A stretch of 64,000 nucleotides of DNA from Sphaerochaeta associata (GTDB taxonomy: Bacteria > Spirochaetota > Spirochaetia > Sphaerochaetales > Sphaerochaetaceae): assembly GCF_022869165.1 (NCBI RefSeq), contig NZ_CP094929.1, positions 2,914,001 through 2,978,000 of the forward strand. Reading direction: 5' to 3'. A program made the translations under genes and the position numbers. The notes beneath the pieces were generated by a model that saw only the letters and a list, made by a program, of their open reading frames with translations, was not told the origin of the DNA and made no database searches. Shown in pieces: positions 43,153 through 51,328 of the stretch (positions are counted from its first letter, which is position 1; the number at the start of each line of letters is the position of its first letter).

Positions 43153-45012
43153 TCACCGTTCTTTCCGTAATTGGAAGCGCAGCAGCCGCATTCCGTTGAG
43201 AATCACCACGAGAATGCTTGCCTCGTGCACCAGCATGCCGATGGACATATTCATCCACTCACTGAAAAACACGCTTGCCAGGAGGACCAACACCACGCCC
43301 ACTGCAATTGCAATATTCTGACGCATGTTGTTCGCGGTCGCCTTTGCCAATCCCAGGGCATGAGGAAGGCGGCTGAAGTCCGAATTCATCAGCACCACAT
43401 CCGAGGTCTCGATGGCTACATCGGTACCGCTGCCCATGGCGATTCCGATATGGGCCAAGGCGAGCGAGGGGCTGTCGTTCACCCCGTCTCCCACAAAGGC
43501 AACCGTTCTCCCTTCTGCCTGCAGCTTCTTGATATAGGAAGCCTTGTCCTGGGGCAGCATGTGTCCATGGGCCTCCGTCAAACCCAACTCCTTTGACACC
43601 AAGTCCACCGTCCCTTGGTTGTCCCCCGAGAGTACGACCAAGTGCTTCACGCCCAGCCTCTTCAGCTTGCGCAGATGAACCTTCACACCCTCTCGTATTT
43701 GGTCGCGGATTCCCATAAGGATCTGGAGCTCACCGTCCACGGCTGTCAACACAAGTGAGTTTCCACTCGCTTCAAATCGTGCAATATCCCTTAGCGCCTT
43801 CTCAGAGAAGACTACCTTCTCCTGCTCCATCAAACCGACATTACCGACGGCAACCCGATGGCCGTCCACCTCGGCAACGATGCCTCCTCCCGCCACGACA
43901 TTGGTTCTCTGCACGGTATAGGTGTCGAGTACACCCAGATGCTGTACGATTGCTTTAGCCAGGGGATGGTCTGATTCTCGTTCCACGCTGGACAGATACC
44001 CCAGGGTTTGTTGGATATCGGAGACATAGTATTGGGTGTCTGCAACAGTAGGATTGCCCACTGTAAGCGTTCCTGTCTTATCAAAAACGATGGTGTCGAC
44101 CCTGCTGAAATCGTGGATGACCTCGCTGCCCTTGAGCAGCACCCCATGGCGTGCACCGTTGCCGATGCCTGCGACATTGGAGACGGGGACGCCTATTACC
44201 AAGGCGCCGGGACATCCCAGTACAAGAATCGTGATGGCAAGTTCAATATTGCGGGAGACCAACCAGACAAGCAGGGAGAGAACCAGCACTGCAGGTGTGT
44301 AATACTTTGAAAACCGGTCGATGAACCGCTCGGCCTCCGACTTTGAGTCCTGGGCTTCCTCGACCAACTCGATGATCCTTCCAAAGGTGGTATCCTCTCC
44401 GACCCTGTCGGCAACAATCTGCATCGTCCCATTTTCCAAAATGGTGCCGGCAAACACCTGGGAGCCCTTCTTTTTACCTACAGGCACAGCCTCACCGGTG
44501 ATGCTCGCCTCATTGATGTACCCTTCACCGCTGATGACGGTGCCGTCCACGGGAACTTTCGCCCCGGTTTTAACGAGCAGGGTATCGCCGACATCGACAT
44601 CATCAACATCCACCTCTTCAAATTCACCGCTCTCGACCTGCTTCAAGGCACTCTCAGGTGCCATTTGTGTCAATTCCTTGATGGCAGAGCGGGTCTTCTG
44701 CAACGTACGCTGCTCAAGATACGCTCCGAACAGAAACAGGAACGTGACAATTGCCGACTCTTCGAAGTTCTTGATGAAGAAGGCACCTATGACTGCCAGG
44801 GTGACCAGGACATCGATGCTGACGACCTTGACCTTCAGTGCCTGATAGGCTTGGATGGCAATCGGAGCTACTCCAAGCACCGATGCAAGAATGAGCGACC
44901 ACATGGCCGCCTGCTCCTGGTGAAACACCAGCTCGCTGGTGAAGCCGATAATGATCAGAGCCGCGCTGACAACAGTGATATGGTTCTTTTTACCTAAGAT
45001 ATATTTCTGCAT
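43153..45012 (-). CDS. P1B-type metal ATPase with CPG motif
   Basis: A 619-residue metal-translocating P-type ATPase without an N-terminal metal-binding domain. It shows the actuator TGEAVP (172-177), membrane metal site Cys267-Pro-Gly269 in VLGCPGALVIG, phosphorylation site Asp311 in DKTGTLT, His-Pro in SDHPLAKA and the hinge GDGVNDSPSLA. Most P1B pumps have CPC, CPH or SPC; CPG is unusual, so the ion is uncertain. It would export metal across the inner membrane. It lies 17 bp after a short hemerythrin-like gene and is followed by an HMA chaperone. Confidence 0.92.
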   Translation of the reverse strand: MQKYILGKKNHITVVSAALIIIGFTSELVFHQEQAAMWSLILASVLGVAPIAIQAYQALKVKVVSIDVLVTLAVIGAFFIKNFEESAIVTFLFLFGAYLEQRTLQKTRSAIKELTQMAPESALKQVESGEFEEVDVDDVDVGDTLLVKTGAKVPVDGTVISGEGYINEASITGEAVPVGKKKGSQVFAGTILENGTMQIVADRVGEDTTFGRIIELVEEAQDSKSEAERFIDRFSKYYTPAVLVLSLLVWLVSRNIELAITILVLGCPGALVIGVPVSNVAGIGNGARHGVLLKGSEVIHDFSRVDTIVFDKTGTLTVGNPTVADTQYYVSDIQQTLGYLSSVERESDHPLAKAIVQHLGVLDTYTVQRTNVVAGGGIVAEVDGHRVAVGNVGLMEQEKVVFSEKALRDIARFEASGNSLVLTAVDGELQILMGIRDQIREGVKVHLRKLKRLGVKHLVVLSGDNQGTVDLVSKELGLTEAHGHMLPQDKASYIKKLQAEGRTVAFVGDGVNDSPSLALAHIGIAMGSGTDVAIETSDVVLMNSDFSRLPHALGLAKATANNMRQNIAIAVGVVLVLLASVFFSEWMNMSIGMLVHEASILVVILNGMRLLRFQLRKER

Positions 45013-45029
45013 CCTTTGCTCCTTCCAAC

Positions 45030-45338
45030 CTACTGCGTTTGGTGATAGGCTTGGTCGAGTTCACCCAACATGTGATAGACAGCTTCGTAGGTTTCACACA
45101 CGCCCTCAGGAATACGGTACGTGTTTGTAATGGTTCTCAGCTGAGCGAATTCTTGTTGGAGTGCAGGAAGCTTTGCACCTGCCTGCTCGATCTTGTGGAC
45201 CATTGCCTCGAAGGTCCGGCGAACTTCATGGAATTCGGGGTGGTTGGAGCCGTGAACCCGGTCGACGATGGGGACGTATTGTTTCAAAACCTTCAGATAT
45301 TGCTTCTTGGAAGCGGCGAACGTTGTAGTATGTAACAT
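45030..45338 (-). CDS. Short hemerythrin-like protein related to RIC/YtfE
   Basis: A 102-residue helical protein. VDRVHGSNHPEFHEVRRTFE resembles the His-Gly-x-x-His-Pro-Glu segment of the RIC/YtfE di-iron domain, and ITNTYRIPEGVCETYEAVYHMLGELDQAYHQ resembles the following helix. It ends before the final metal-ligand helix of that family, so it has fewer ligands than a complete di-iron site. A metal-binding or redox-sensing role is inferred from this and from its operon with a metal ATPase. AAGGAG precedes the ATG by 8 nt. Confidence 0.65.
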   Translation of the reverse strand: MLHTTTFAASKKQYLKVLKQYVPIVDRVHGSNHPEFHEVRRTFEAMVHKIEQAGAKLPALQQEFAQLRTITNTYRIPEGVCETYEAVYHMLGELDQAYHQTQ

Positions 45339-45373
45339 GGTGGCTTCTCCTTATTTCTCTTGGTTACAGACCA

Positions 45374-45415
45374 AGTGTAGCCGAGATGAAGCTAAGGATA
45401 ATTGATTAGAATCAA
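45374..45415 (-). promoter_or_regulatory. FNR-type box and -10 element of the hemerythrin/ATPase operon
   Basis: TTGATTAGAATCAA (45402-45415) is a perfect FNR consensus, with a TACACT -10 element (45379-45374) starting 22 nt downstream on the minus strand. Spacing and the flanking GAAAG and TTA bases match the box before the HMA gene. Confidence 0.75.
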
Positions 45416-45505
45416 CTTTCGATGAATTCTTTGACGAAAGGGTTGGTGTTACGCTCTTGTCTCACATCCGCCGTCTCGTTACGCTTACTACCAAGAGGAT
45501 TATCT

Positions 45506-46522
45506 ATGCGTACAGCCATCTATGGAGCAGGGTCGCTTGGAACGGTATTGGGAGCGTATTTGACAAGGGCGGGCATCGAGTGCGACCTGATCAGCCGCAA
45601 TAAAGCCCACATTACTGCTTTACAGCAAAAGGGAGCGCACATTGTTGGAAAGGTAGACCTTACCGTAGGGGTGAGTGCGCTGCTGCCTGAGCAGATGCAG
45701 GGGACGTACGACCTGATCTTCCTTTTGACCAAGCAACTGGAGAACCGAAAGGTTGCCACATTCCTTCGCTCCTACCTTGCCAAGGACGGACTCTTGGTCA
45801 CCATGCAGAACGGCCTTCCTGAAAGCGAGCTGGCACAGGTGCTGGGCGCCCAACGGGTGGCAGGCTGTGCAATCGGTTGGGGGGCCACCCTGCAAGCAAG
45901 CGGCGTTGCCGAACTCACCAGTGAACCCGAGGCCCTCGCCTTCAGCCTGGGGATGCTCACTCCTGGAAGGGAGGAGCGACTTCAAGCTGTCGCTTCAGTG
46001 CTCGGCGTCATGGGGCCGGTAACCATCGAAGAGAACTTCATCGGTGCCAGATGGTCAAAGCTCCTCATCAACGCTTCCTTCAGCGGAACGGCTACTGTTC
46101 TGGGCTGCACATTCGGTGAGGTAGCCAAGGACAAGAAGGCCCGTCGTATCGCCCAGCTGATCCTCAAGGAGTGCTTTGACACCGGACACAGCCTCGGCAT
46201 CACATTCGAACCGGTGCAAGGAAAGAACCTGGAAAAACTGTTCGATTACCAAGGTCGTGTGAAACAGAAGCTCAGTTACCTGCTCATCCCCCTGGCTATG
46301 AAAAAACACGCCAGCCTCAAACCTAGTATGCTTCAGGATATCGAGAAAGGGAAAAAGTGCGAGGTGGACAGCATCAACGGCATCCTCTCCAAGGAAGGAA
46401 AAAGGGCCGGTATTGCTACCCCGGTAAACGATTTGGTAGTCCAAATCATCTCCCGTCTTGAGTCCGGACAATTGAAACCCTGCCGGGAAAATTTGGGATT
46501 CTTCAAAGCATTTCTTTCCTAA
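45506..46522 (+). CDS. panE: 2-dehydropantoate 2-reductase (ketopantoate reductase)
   Basis: A 338-residue NADPH-dependent reductase of the ApbA/PanE family. It has IYGAGSLGTVLGAYL at the N-terminus, LLTKQLEN, MQNGLPE and a C-terminal helical domain with RWSKLLINASFSGTATV (catalytic Lys) and KPSMLQDIEKGKKCEVDSING (conserved Ser/Asp substrate loop). The role is ketopantoate to pantoate in coenzyme A synthesis, although paralogues reduce other 2-keto acids. ATG 45506 has AGAGGA 6 nt upstream; the longer frame to 45422 lacks a site. Confidence 0.88.
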   Translation: MRTAIYGAGSLGTVLGAYLTRAGIECDLISRNKAHITALQQKGAHIVGKVDLTVGVSALLPEQMQGTYDLIFLLTKQLENRKVATFLRSYLAKDGLLVTMQNGLPESELAQVLGAQRVAGCAIGWGATLQASGVAELTSEPEALAFSLGMLTPGREERLQAVASVLGVMGPVTIEENFIGARWSKLLINASFSGTATVLGCTFGEVAKDKKARRIAQLILKECFDTGHSLGITFEPVQGKNLEKLFDYQGRVKQKLSYLLIPLAMKKHASLKPSMLQDIEKGKKCEVDSINGILSKEGKRAGIATPVNDLVVQIISRLESGQLKPCRENLGFFKAFLS

Positions 46523-46715
46523 GTCTTGAAAAAATAAATACTTATTTTTACCAATAGCATTGACTCTTTATCCAATACCCCGTAAGCTTAAGGAGCTTAG
46601 ACTTTGTGTTCCTTTCCTGACGATCCTATCTTTGTAGCCATGCTGCTTGACTTCCATGCACTTCTGACGGGTAATCGATTGAAACTGTACCAAACTCCTA
46701 AGACACCCAAAGAAA

Positions 46716-46731
46716 GCAGGCATTGACCTGC
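46716..46731 (+). promoter_or_regulatory. Small hairpin beside the RRM gene ribosome site
   Basis: GCAGG pairs with CCTGC around CATTGA, immediately before the AAGGAAA ribosome site of the RNA-binding protein. A possible -35 (TTGACT, 46560-46565) with a poor -10 suggests a leader of about 150 nt. Temperature- or protein-dependent translation control is possible; nothing else in 46523-46745 is definable. Confidence 0.35.
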
Positions 46732-46745
46732 GCAAGGAAATTATC

Positions 46746-47033
46746 ATGGCAAAAAAAATTTATGTAGGAAACATGAGCTACCAGACCACTGAAGAGGCTT
46801 TGTACTCTTTGTTCGCACAGTACGGCGACGTAATGAGCGCACGCATCATCATGGACCGCGACACCAACCGTCCCAAGGGCTTTGCCTTTGTTGAGATGGA
46901 TGACGACAGCGCAGCTGTTGCAGCAATCAGCCAGCTTGACGGCCGTGAGCTCGATGGAAGAAACCTCAGGGTCAACGAAGCCATCGCAAAAGAAAGAACC
47001 GAACGCAGACCTTCTTACAACAACAGATACTAA
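46746..47033 (+). CDS. RNA-recognition-motif (RRM) protein
   Basis: A 95-residue single-RRM protein with RNP2 (KIYVGNM, 4-10) and RNP1 (KGFAFVEM, 44-51), followed by a short Arg-rich tail (RTERRPSYNNRY). Bacterial RRM proteins of this type bind single-stranded RNA and are often cold- or stress-induced. It is monocistronic, with a long leader and a strong terminator. Confidence 0.93.
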   Translation: MAKKIYVGNMSYQTTEEALYSLFAQYGDVMSARIIMDRDTNRPKGFAFVEMDDDSAAVAAISQLDGRELDGRNLRVNEAIAKERTERRPSYNNRY

Positions 47034-47053
47034 ACTATACATCAAGCAGCATA

Positions 47054-47077
47054 GGGAGCCCGAAAGGGCTCCTTTTT
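47054..47077 (+). terminator. Rho-independent terminator of the RRM gene
   Basis: GGAGCCC pairs with GGGCTCC around a GAAA tetraloop and is followed by TTTTT. It abuts the stop codon of the convergent carrier gene. Confidence 0.92.
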
Positions 47078-48456
47078 CATGCAATAAGACCCAGTGCCTT
47101 CCACCAGAGCGTCTGCACCACTACGGTTATGAAGTAGACCACTGCAATCAAAGGGATGCCGAGTCGAATCGTCTCCTTCTGGGAGTACAGTCCGTTACCC
47201 TCCCCCACACCGACGAGCACATTCATATGGTGAAAGGGAAGGATGTAGTGCGAGCCGATGACCGTATAGGCCCACAGCACGATTACCAGTGGATTGATCG
47301 AAGTGGAAGCGGCAAAAGCCAGCAGTGCCGGAATGGCAACCCCCATCACAGACAACACGCTTCCAAGCAGCAGGTGTACGATCATGGTGAAGGTGGTTAC
47401 CACCGCCGCCAGTGCGAATATGTTGGTAGGGACATGGGTGGGAAGCACCAAGTGCGCAATGTAGGCATTCATTCCGGTCTCTGCACCGACCTTTCCGATA
47501 GCTGTGGCGGCAGTGATGAAGAGAATCATATGCAGCGGGATCTCCTTCCAATGACGGGCCTCCAAAACTTTTCCGATGACAGGAAAACTCATCAAGACGG
47601 TGATCAGAAAGGTTATCCAGCCAATGTCGATCTTATGCAACGAGTCGGTGGCCCAACTCAGGATTGCAATGACAAGCCAGATGAAAATCCGCTTCTCCTT
47701 GCCTGACAAGGGACCGAGCTGCTCATATTTCTCTTGTATGGCCTGCTTGTTGATCGACAGCTTTTCATGCTGCTTGAACAACAGCAAGAAAAGGATGCAG
47801 GTGAGAACGCTGGCAACCATCGAAGGGATTCCCATGACCTTCAGCCAACCGATCCACCCAAGATCCACCTGTGCATACTGCACTGCCAGAGGATTGGTGA
47901 TGCTCGCTCCGGTAAGGAAGATCAGGGAGATGGGGACCGAAGATGCAAAAACCGCAAAGCCGATCTGCCTTGCATCCTGCACCCCGATCTGAGCTGTGTC
48001 GATCACCACCAGCATGACACTCATGATCAAGAGGGCACGAGGCCAGGCATGGGGAATGATCAGGCTCAGTACAAAGGTCAAAAGATAGATGACGATGATC
48101 AAGGAGCGGTAGGAGGAGACAAAGCGCAGCATGAAATAGGCGATTCTCTCCCCGAGTGCGGAGGAGCGAACCGAGGCGGCCAACAGGTAGGCCCCCATGA
48201 TCAGAAAGGTGCTGGAAGTGGCCAGCGGAGCCAGGACGACCGTCGGTTTCGCTACCTTCAGGATAATCAGAAGGACAAGATACAGACCGGCAACGTACCC
48301 GCTGTGACTGACCTGGAATGCCCAGAACACGACGGTCATGACGGTAAGGGCGAGTGCTTTCCTACCCTGGACCGTCAGACCGTCCAACGGGAGGGCGAAA
48401 CACACCAAGGCCAGTATCACTCCAAGAATCAAACCACGTAGTTTTGCTCGATCCAT
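47077..48456 (-). CDS. DASS (SLC13-type) anion symporter
   Basis: A 459-residue membrane protein with about 11-12 helices. It has features of the divalent anion:sodium symporter family: an Ala-Thr-Ser-Ser-Thr segment, TGASITNPLAVQYAQ (Ser-Asn-Pro-type binding loop), and AAVVTTFTMIVHLLLGSVLSVMG with a later Pro-Ala loop. Substrates in the family include dicarboxylates, citrate and sulfate. The promoter region is shared with the divergent SDR gene at 48548. AGGAG lies 6 nt before the ATG. Confidence 0.83.
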   Translation of the reverse strand: MDRAKLRGLILGVILALVCFALPLDGLTVQGRKALALTVMTVVFWAFQVSHSGYVAGLYLVLLIILKVAKPTVVLAPLATSSTFLIMGAYLLAASVRSSALGERIAYFMLRFVSSYRSLIIVIYLLTFVLSLIIPHAWPRALLIMSVMLVVIDTAQIGVQDARQIGFAVFASSVPISLIFLTGASITNPLAVQYAQVDLGWIGWLKVMGIPSMVASVLTCILFLLLFKQHEKLSINKQAIQEKYEQLGPLSGKEKRIFIWLVIAILSWATDSLHKIDIGWITFLITVLMSFPVIGKVLEARHWKEIPLHMILFITAATAIGKVGAETGMNAYIAHLVLPTHVPTNIFALAAVVTTFTMIVHLLLGSVLSVMGVAIPALLAFAASTSINPLVIVLWAYTVIGSHYILPFHHMNVLVGVGEGNGLYSQKETIRLGIPLIAVVYFITVVVQTLWWKALGLIA

Positions 48457-48483
48457 TCACCACTCCTAATGTTCCGAATGCTC

Positions 48484-48536
48484 TTGACAGATGCGGATAA
48501 AGGCTACACAATTCATATTGTTGCATGCAACAATAT
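48484..48536 (+). promoter_or_regulatory. Promoter with a 22-bp palindromic operator
   Basis: Consensus -35 TTGACA (48484-48489), 17-bp spacer and -10 CACAAT (48507-48512) are followed at 48515-48536 by a perfect 22-bp palindrome with core GTTGCATGCAAC. Repressor binding over the start point is implied. The same core occurs twice over the tct promoter at 56599-56631. Confidence 0.75.
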
Positions 48537-48547
48537 GGAGGATTTCT

Positions 48548-49321
48548 ATGGCAAAGACCATTCTTGTTACCGGCGGCGGCAGAGGCATCGGACGAGGCAT
48601 CTGCCTGACCCTCGCTTCCAACGGGTATTCAGTACTTATCAACTATGCAGGAAACGAGGAAGCTGCACGAGAGACGCAGCGGCTTTGCAGCGAGGCTGCC
48701 ATCGGTTCAAACCAGTCCTTTCATATCCTCAAAGCCGATATCTCCGATTCCCGGCAGCGTAACCAGCTCATCGAACAGGCGTTTTTGGCTACCGGCTCAC
48801 TCGATGGCTTGGTAAACAACGCAGGAGTGGCCCCCTTGCAGCGTGCTGACCTTCTGGATATGAGCGAAGAGTCCTTCGACCGCCTTATGCACATCAATCT
48901 TCGAGGTCCTGTCCTGCTTACCCAGCACATTGCAAAGCGCTGGAAGGATGCCGATGCACTGCAGGGAAAAACCATCATCTTCATCACCTCGGTCTCGGCC
49001 ACCATGGTTTCGGTCAATCGAGCTGAATACTGCATCAGCAAGGCAGGCCTCGGCATGGCAGCCTCACTGTTCGCAACCAGACTCGCCGGCGAGGGGGCCT
49101 TGGTGTATGAGATCAGACCGGGCATCATTAAAACCGACATGACCTCGGCCGTACAGCAGAAGTACGATACCCTCTTGGAGCAGGGCATCGTCCCGCAGAT
49201 GCGCTGGGGCCTTCCCGAGGACATCGGCAGAACGGTGAACTCACTGCTTTCAGGAGGACTGCCCTTCTCCACCGGTACGGTAATCACCGTCGATGGAGGG
49301 TTGGCCATCCCAAGGTTATAG
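48548..49321 (+). CDS. SDR-family oxidoreductase (FabG-like)
   Basis: A 257-residue short-chain dehydrogenase with VTGGGRGIGRG cofactor binding, NNAGVAP, Ser in FITSVSAT, Tyr/Lys in YCISKAG and VDGGLAIPRL at the end. ATG 48548 is six nt after GGAGG; the frame open to 48491 contains the operator. Residues resemble 3-oxoacyl-reductase-like sugar dehydrogenases. The shared operator with the tct operon suggests the enzyme works on the same imported acid. It converges on the flavoprotein gene with a 6-bp overlap. Confidence 0.88.
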   Translation: MAKTILVTGGGRGIGRGICLTLASNGYSVLINYAGNEEAARETQRLCSEAAIGSNQSFHILKADISDSRQRNQLIEQAFLATGSLDGLVNNAGVAPLQRADLLDMSEESFDRLMHINLRGPVLLTQHIAKRWKDADALQGKTIIFITSVSATMVSVNRAEYCISKAGLGMAASLFATRLAGEGALVYEIRPGIIKTDMTSAVQQKYDTLLEQGIVPQMRWGLPEDIGRTVNSLLSGGLPFSTGTVITVDGGLAIPRL

Positions 49322-51328
49322 GAGGTGTTGCCCCGCCTGATACTCCCTCCACACCTGCTCAAACCAAAAAGACTCCGAAGGGACGGCTCTGCATCGGTCA
49401 AACCGATGACAGAGCCTTTCTTCATCGTCGACGTAGAGAACCTGCATTACCTCTCGCAGCTGATGCTTCTCCTCCTTGATCGTATATTGGCTGGCGAGCG
49501 GATGAGCCTCCCTGCCTGCCGAATCGACAACAAGATAAGACCCCCTGCTGCCTCCTCCTTGCCCGAGATACCAATCGATTGCAGAGAGGTACCAAACCTG
49601 GGCTATCAGCATGTGGCGCAGCCTCAGCGCCTTTGCCAGGAATTCAGCGGGAACCGATAATTCCTTGCCGAAGGAGTGTTGCTGCGCCTTTGCTTCCAAC
49701 AGGGCTTTTTCCACCAACTCCTTTCTGCGAATCGGACCGCCATAGCTGGACATTCTTCTCTGCAGGCTGAACATTTGCTCATCCAACTGGTGCTTTACTG
49801 ATTGCAAGGTGGTCTGCTTGGTACAAGCCGTCCATCTACATACAGTGTCGACCAGCTTTTCAAGGTCGGCTTGTACGACATTGCGCAGCGAGTCGGCTTG
49901 CAGCATCGGCCTTTCCTTGCTTCCTGCAATACGCTGGGCGGCACGCAGCGCCCCTACTTGGCCGGCATTCAAGGCACTTCCGCCCGGGCGGCTCACCCCA
50001 TGGCTGCCATTGACCTCCCCGATGGGATAGAGCCCTTTGATATTGGTGGACTCCCACCAGATATCACTGTACAGTCCGCCGTTGTTGTGCTGGGCGCATA
50101 CATCGATTTCCAACAATTCGTGCTCAAGATCGATGCCGTGTTTTGCATAAAGCTCCACAGCCGCCGGATTGAGCAGCTTCAGCCGCTCAAAGGGTGTTCC
50201 AGCCCAGGCCTTGGAGGCATCCAGGTATCCAAGGGCGGTGGGATGGATGCACTGCCGATTGAACGAAGACCATGCAGGATTCCCGATGATGTTGCTGGAA
50301 AAATCCAAAAAGACCCTTCGACCCTTTACCTGGGTCTCGTGATAGACCAGAAGATCGATCAATGAGGATCCCTGGTCGGGGACCTTTGCCGCATCGAACG
50401 GCCACTGATACCCCTTGAGAAAAACGGCGTTGGTCAGCTCCTCCCAGTTGTTGAAATACGGAACCAGGAAGTCGACCGGATTGTTCCCCCTTCGGTCGGT
50501 GCTGATGTAGCGGGGAAGCACCTGCTGGTAACTGCCTGAGAGATTCCACCGAAACTTGGTGCTGGCTATACCGAACTGCGATTCAGTCAGGTTGACAGCC
50601 TCCGCCCCGATTTCCATGGCCAATCCAATGCTCCCCACATGAACGCGGGGATAGACCGAAGCGGCATAGAAGCCGGCAGGACCGCCGGTTCCCAGCACCA
50701 CATGCTCGGCAAGGATGACGCACAGGCCGTGGGCTTCGTTGTGCACTTCATCCTTGTTCAGTACCACAGCTCCGACCATGGCATGGGTTTCATCGGTAAG
50801 GAGCTTGACCACATCACAGCGGTCCCACATGGGAATGTTCCATTTTTCAACCTCAGCATGGAGTACACGCACCATTTCTTTGGAGGTATACGGCCCGAGG
50901 CTGATGCCCCGGTTGCTCGGGTCATGGTCGGTCTTGTACCCGGAATACCCGCCGTAGCGGTTGCTGGGAAAGTTCACCCCAAGGCTGACGAGATTGTAAA
51001 AAGCCCTGAGCGAATTCTGGGCTTCAATGAAAGCGATGTCACCATGAACAGAGCCGCCTCGGGTGTACGACTCGACCATGGAGTACGGCGAGTCGGGAAT
51101 GGGACTGGCGTCACTGAGGCGATAGTAGGTCTGCTTGTCGCTGCCGGTGTTGCGGCTGGTGCCGCCTTTGCTGTTGTCCGTAACGATGAGCAAGTCGTCC
51201 ACGCCCATGCGCTTGAGATGTACCGCACACGACAGCGAGGCCGCCCCCGATCCAACTATCAGGGCATTGGTGCGAAAGACAGGGAGGCTGAGCCCCTTAA
51301 CCGACCACTTTGCATGTAAGTGCATCAT
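49316..51328 (-). CDS. Fumarate-reductase-like FAD-binding oxidoreductase
   Basis: A 670-residue flavoprotein resembling the fumarate reductase/succinate dehydrogenase flavoprotein group. It has the dinucleotide motif ALIVGSGAASLSCAVHL near residue 22, GGTSRNTGSDKQ, VVLGTGGPAGFY and the late FAD-binding region YPIGEVNGSHGVSRPGGSALNAGQ. No signal peptide, so cytoplasmic. No haem, quinone or iron-sulfur partner is encoded in the operon; the OYE homologue may donate electrons. The substrate may be an enoate or keto acid brought in by the TTT system. The ATG directly follows the LacI stop. Confidence 0.82.
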   Translation of the reverse strand: MMHLHAKWSVKGLSLPVFRTNALIVGSGAASLSCAVHLKRMGVDDLLIVTDNSKGGTSRNTGSDKQTYYRLSDASPIPDSPYSMVESYTRGGSVHGDIAFIEAQNSLRAFYNLVSLGVNFPSNRYGGYSGYKTDHDPSNRGISLGPYTSKEMVRVLHAEVEKWNIPMWDRCDVVKLLTDETHAMVGAVVLNKDEVHNEAHGLCVILAEHVVLGTGGPAGFYAASVYPRVHVGSIGLAMEIGAEAVNLTESQFGIASTKFRWNLSGSYQQVLPRYISTDRRGNNPVDFLVPYFNNWEELTNAVFLKGYQWPFDAAKVPDQGSSLIDLLVYHETQVKGRRVFLDFSSNIIGNPAWSSFNRQCIHPTALGYLDASKAWAGTPFERLKLLNPAAVELYAKHGIDLEHELLEIDVCAQHNNGGLYSDIWWESTNIKGLYPIGEVNGSHGVSRPGGSALNAGQVGALRAAQRIAGSKERPMLQADSLRNVVQADLEKLVDTVCRWTACTKQTTLQSVKHQLDEQMFSLQRRMSSYGGPIRRKELVEKALLEAKAQQHSFGKELSVPAEFLAKALRLRHMLIAQVWYLSAIDWYLGQGGGSRGSYLVVDSAGREAHPLASQYTIKEEKHQLREVMQVLYVDDEERLCHRFDRCRAVPSESFWFEQVWREYQAGQHLL

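Noticed and set aside
46535-46556. A/T-only hairpin after panE
   Set aside because: AAAAATAA/TTATTTTT pairing is expected by chance in such AT-rich DNA.
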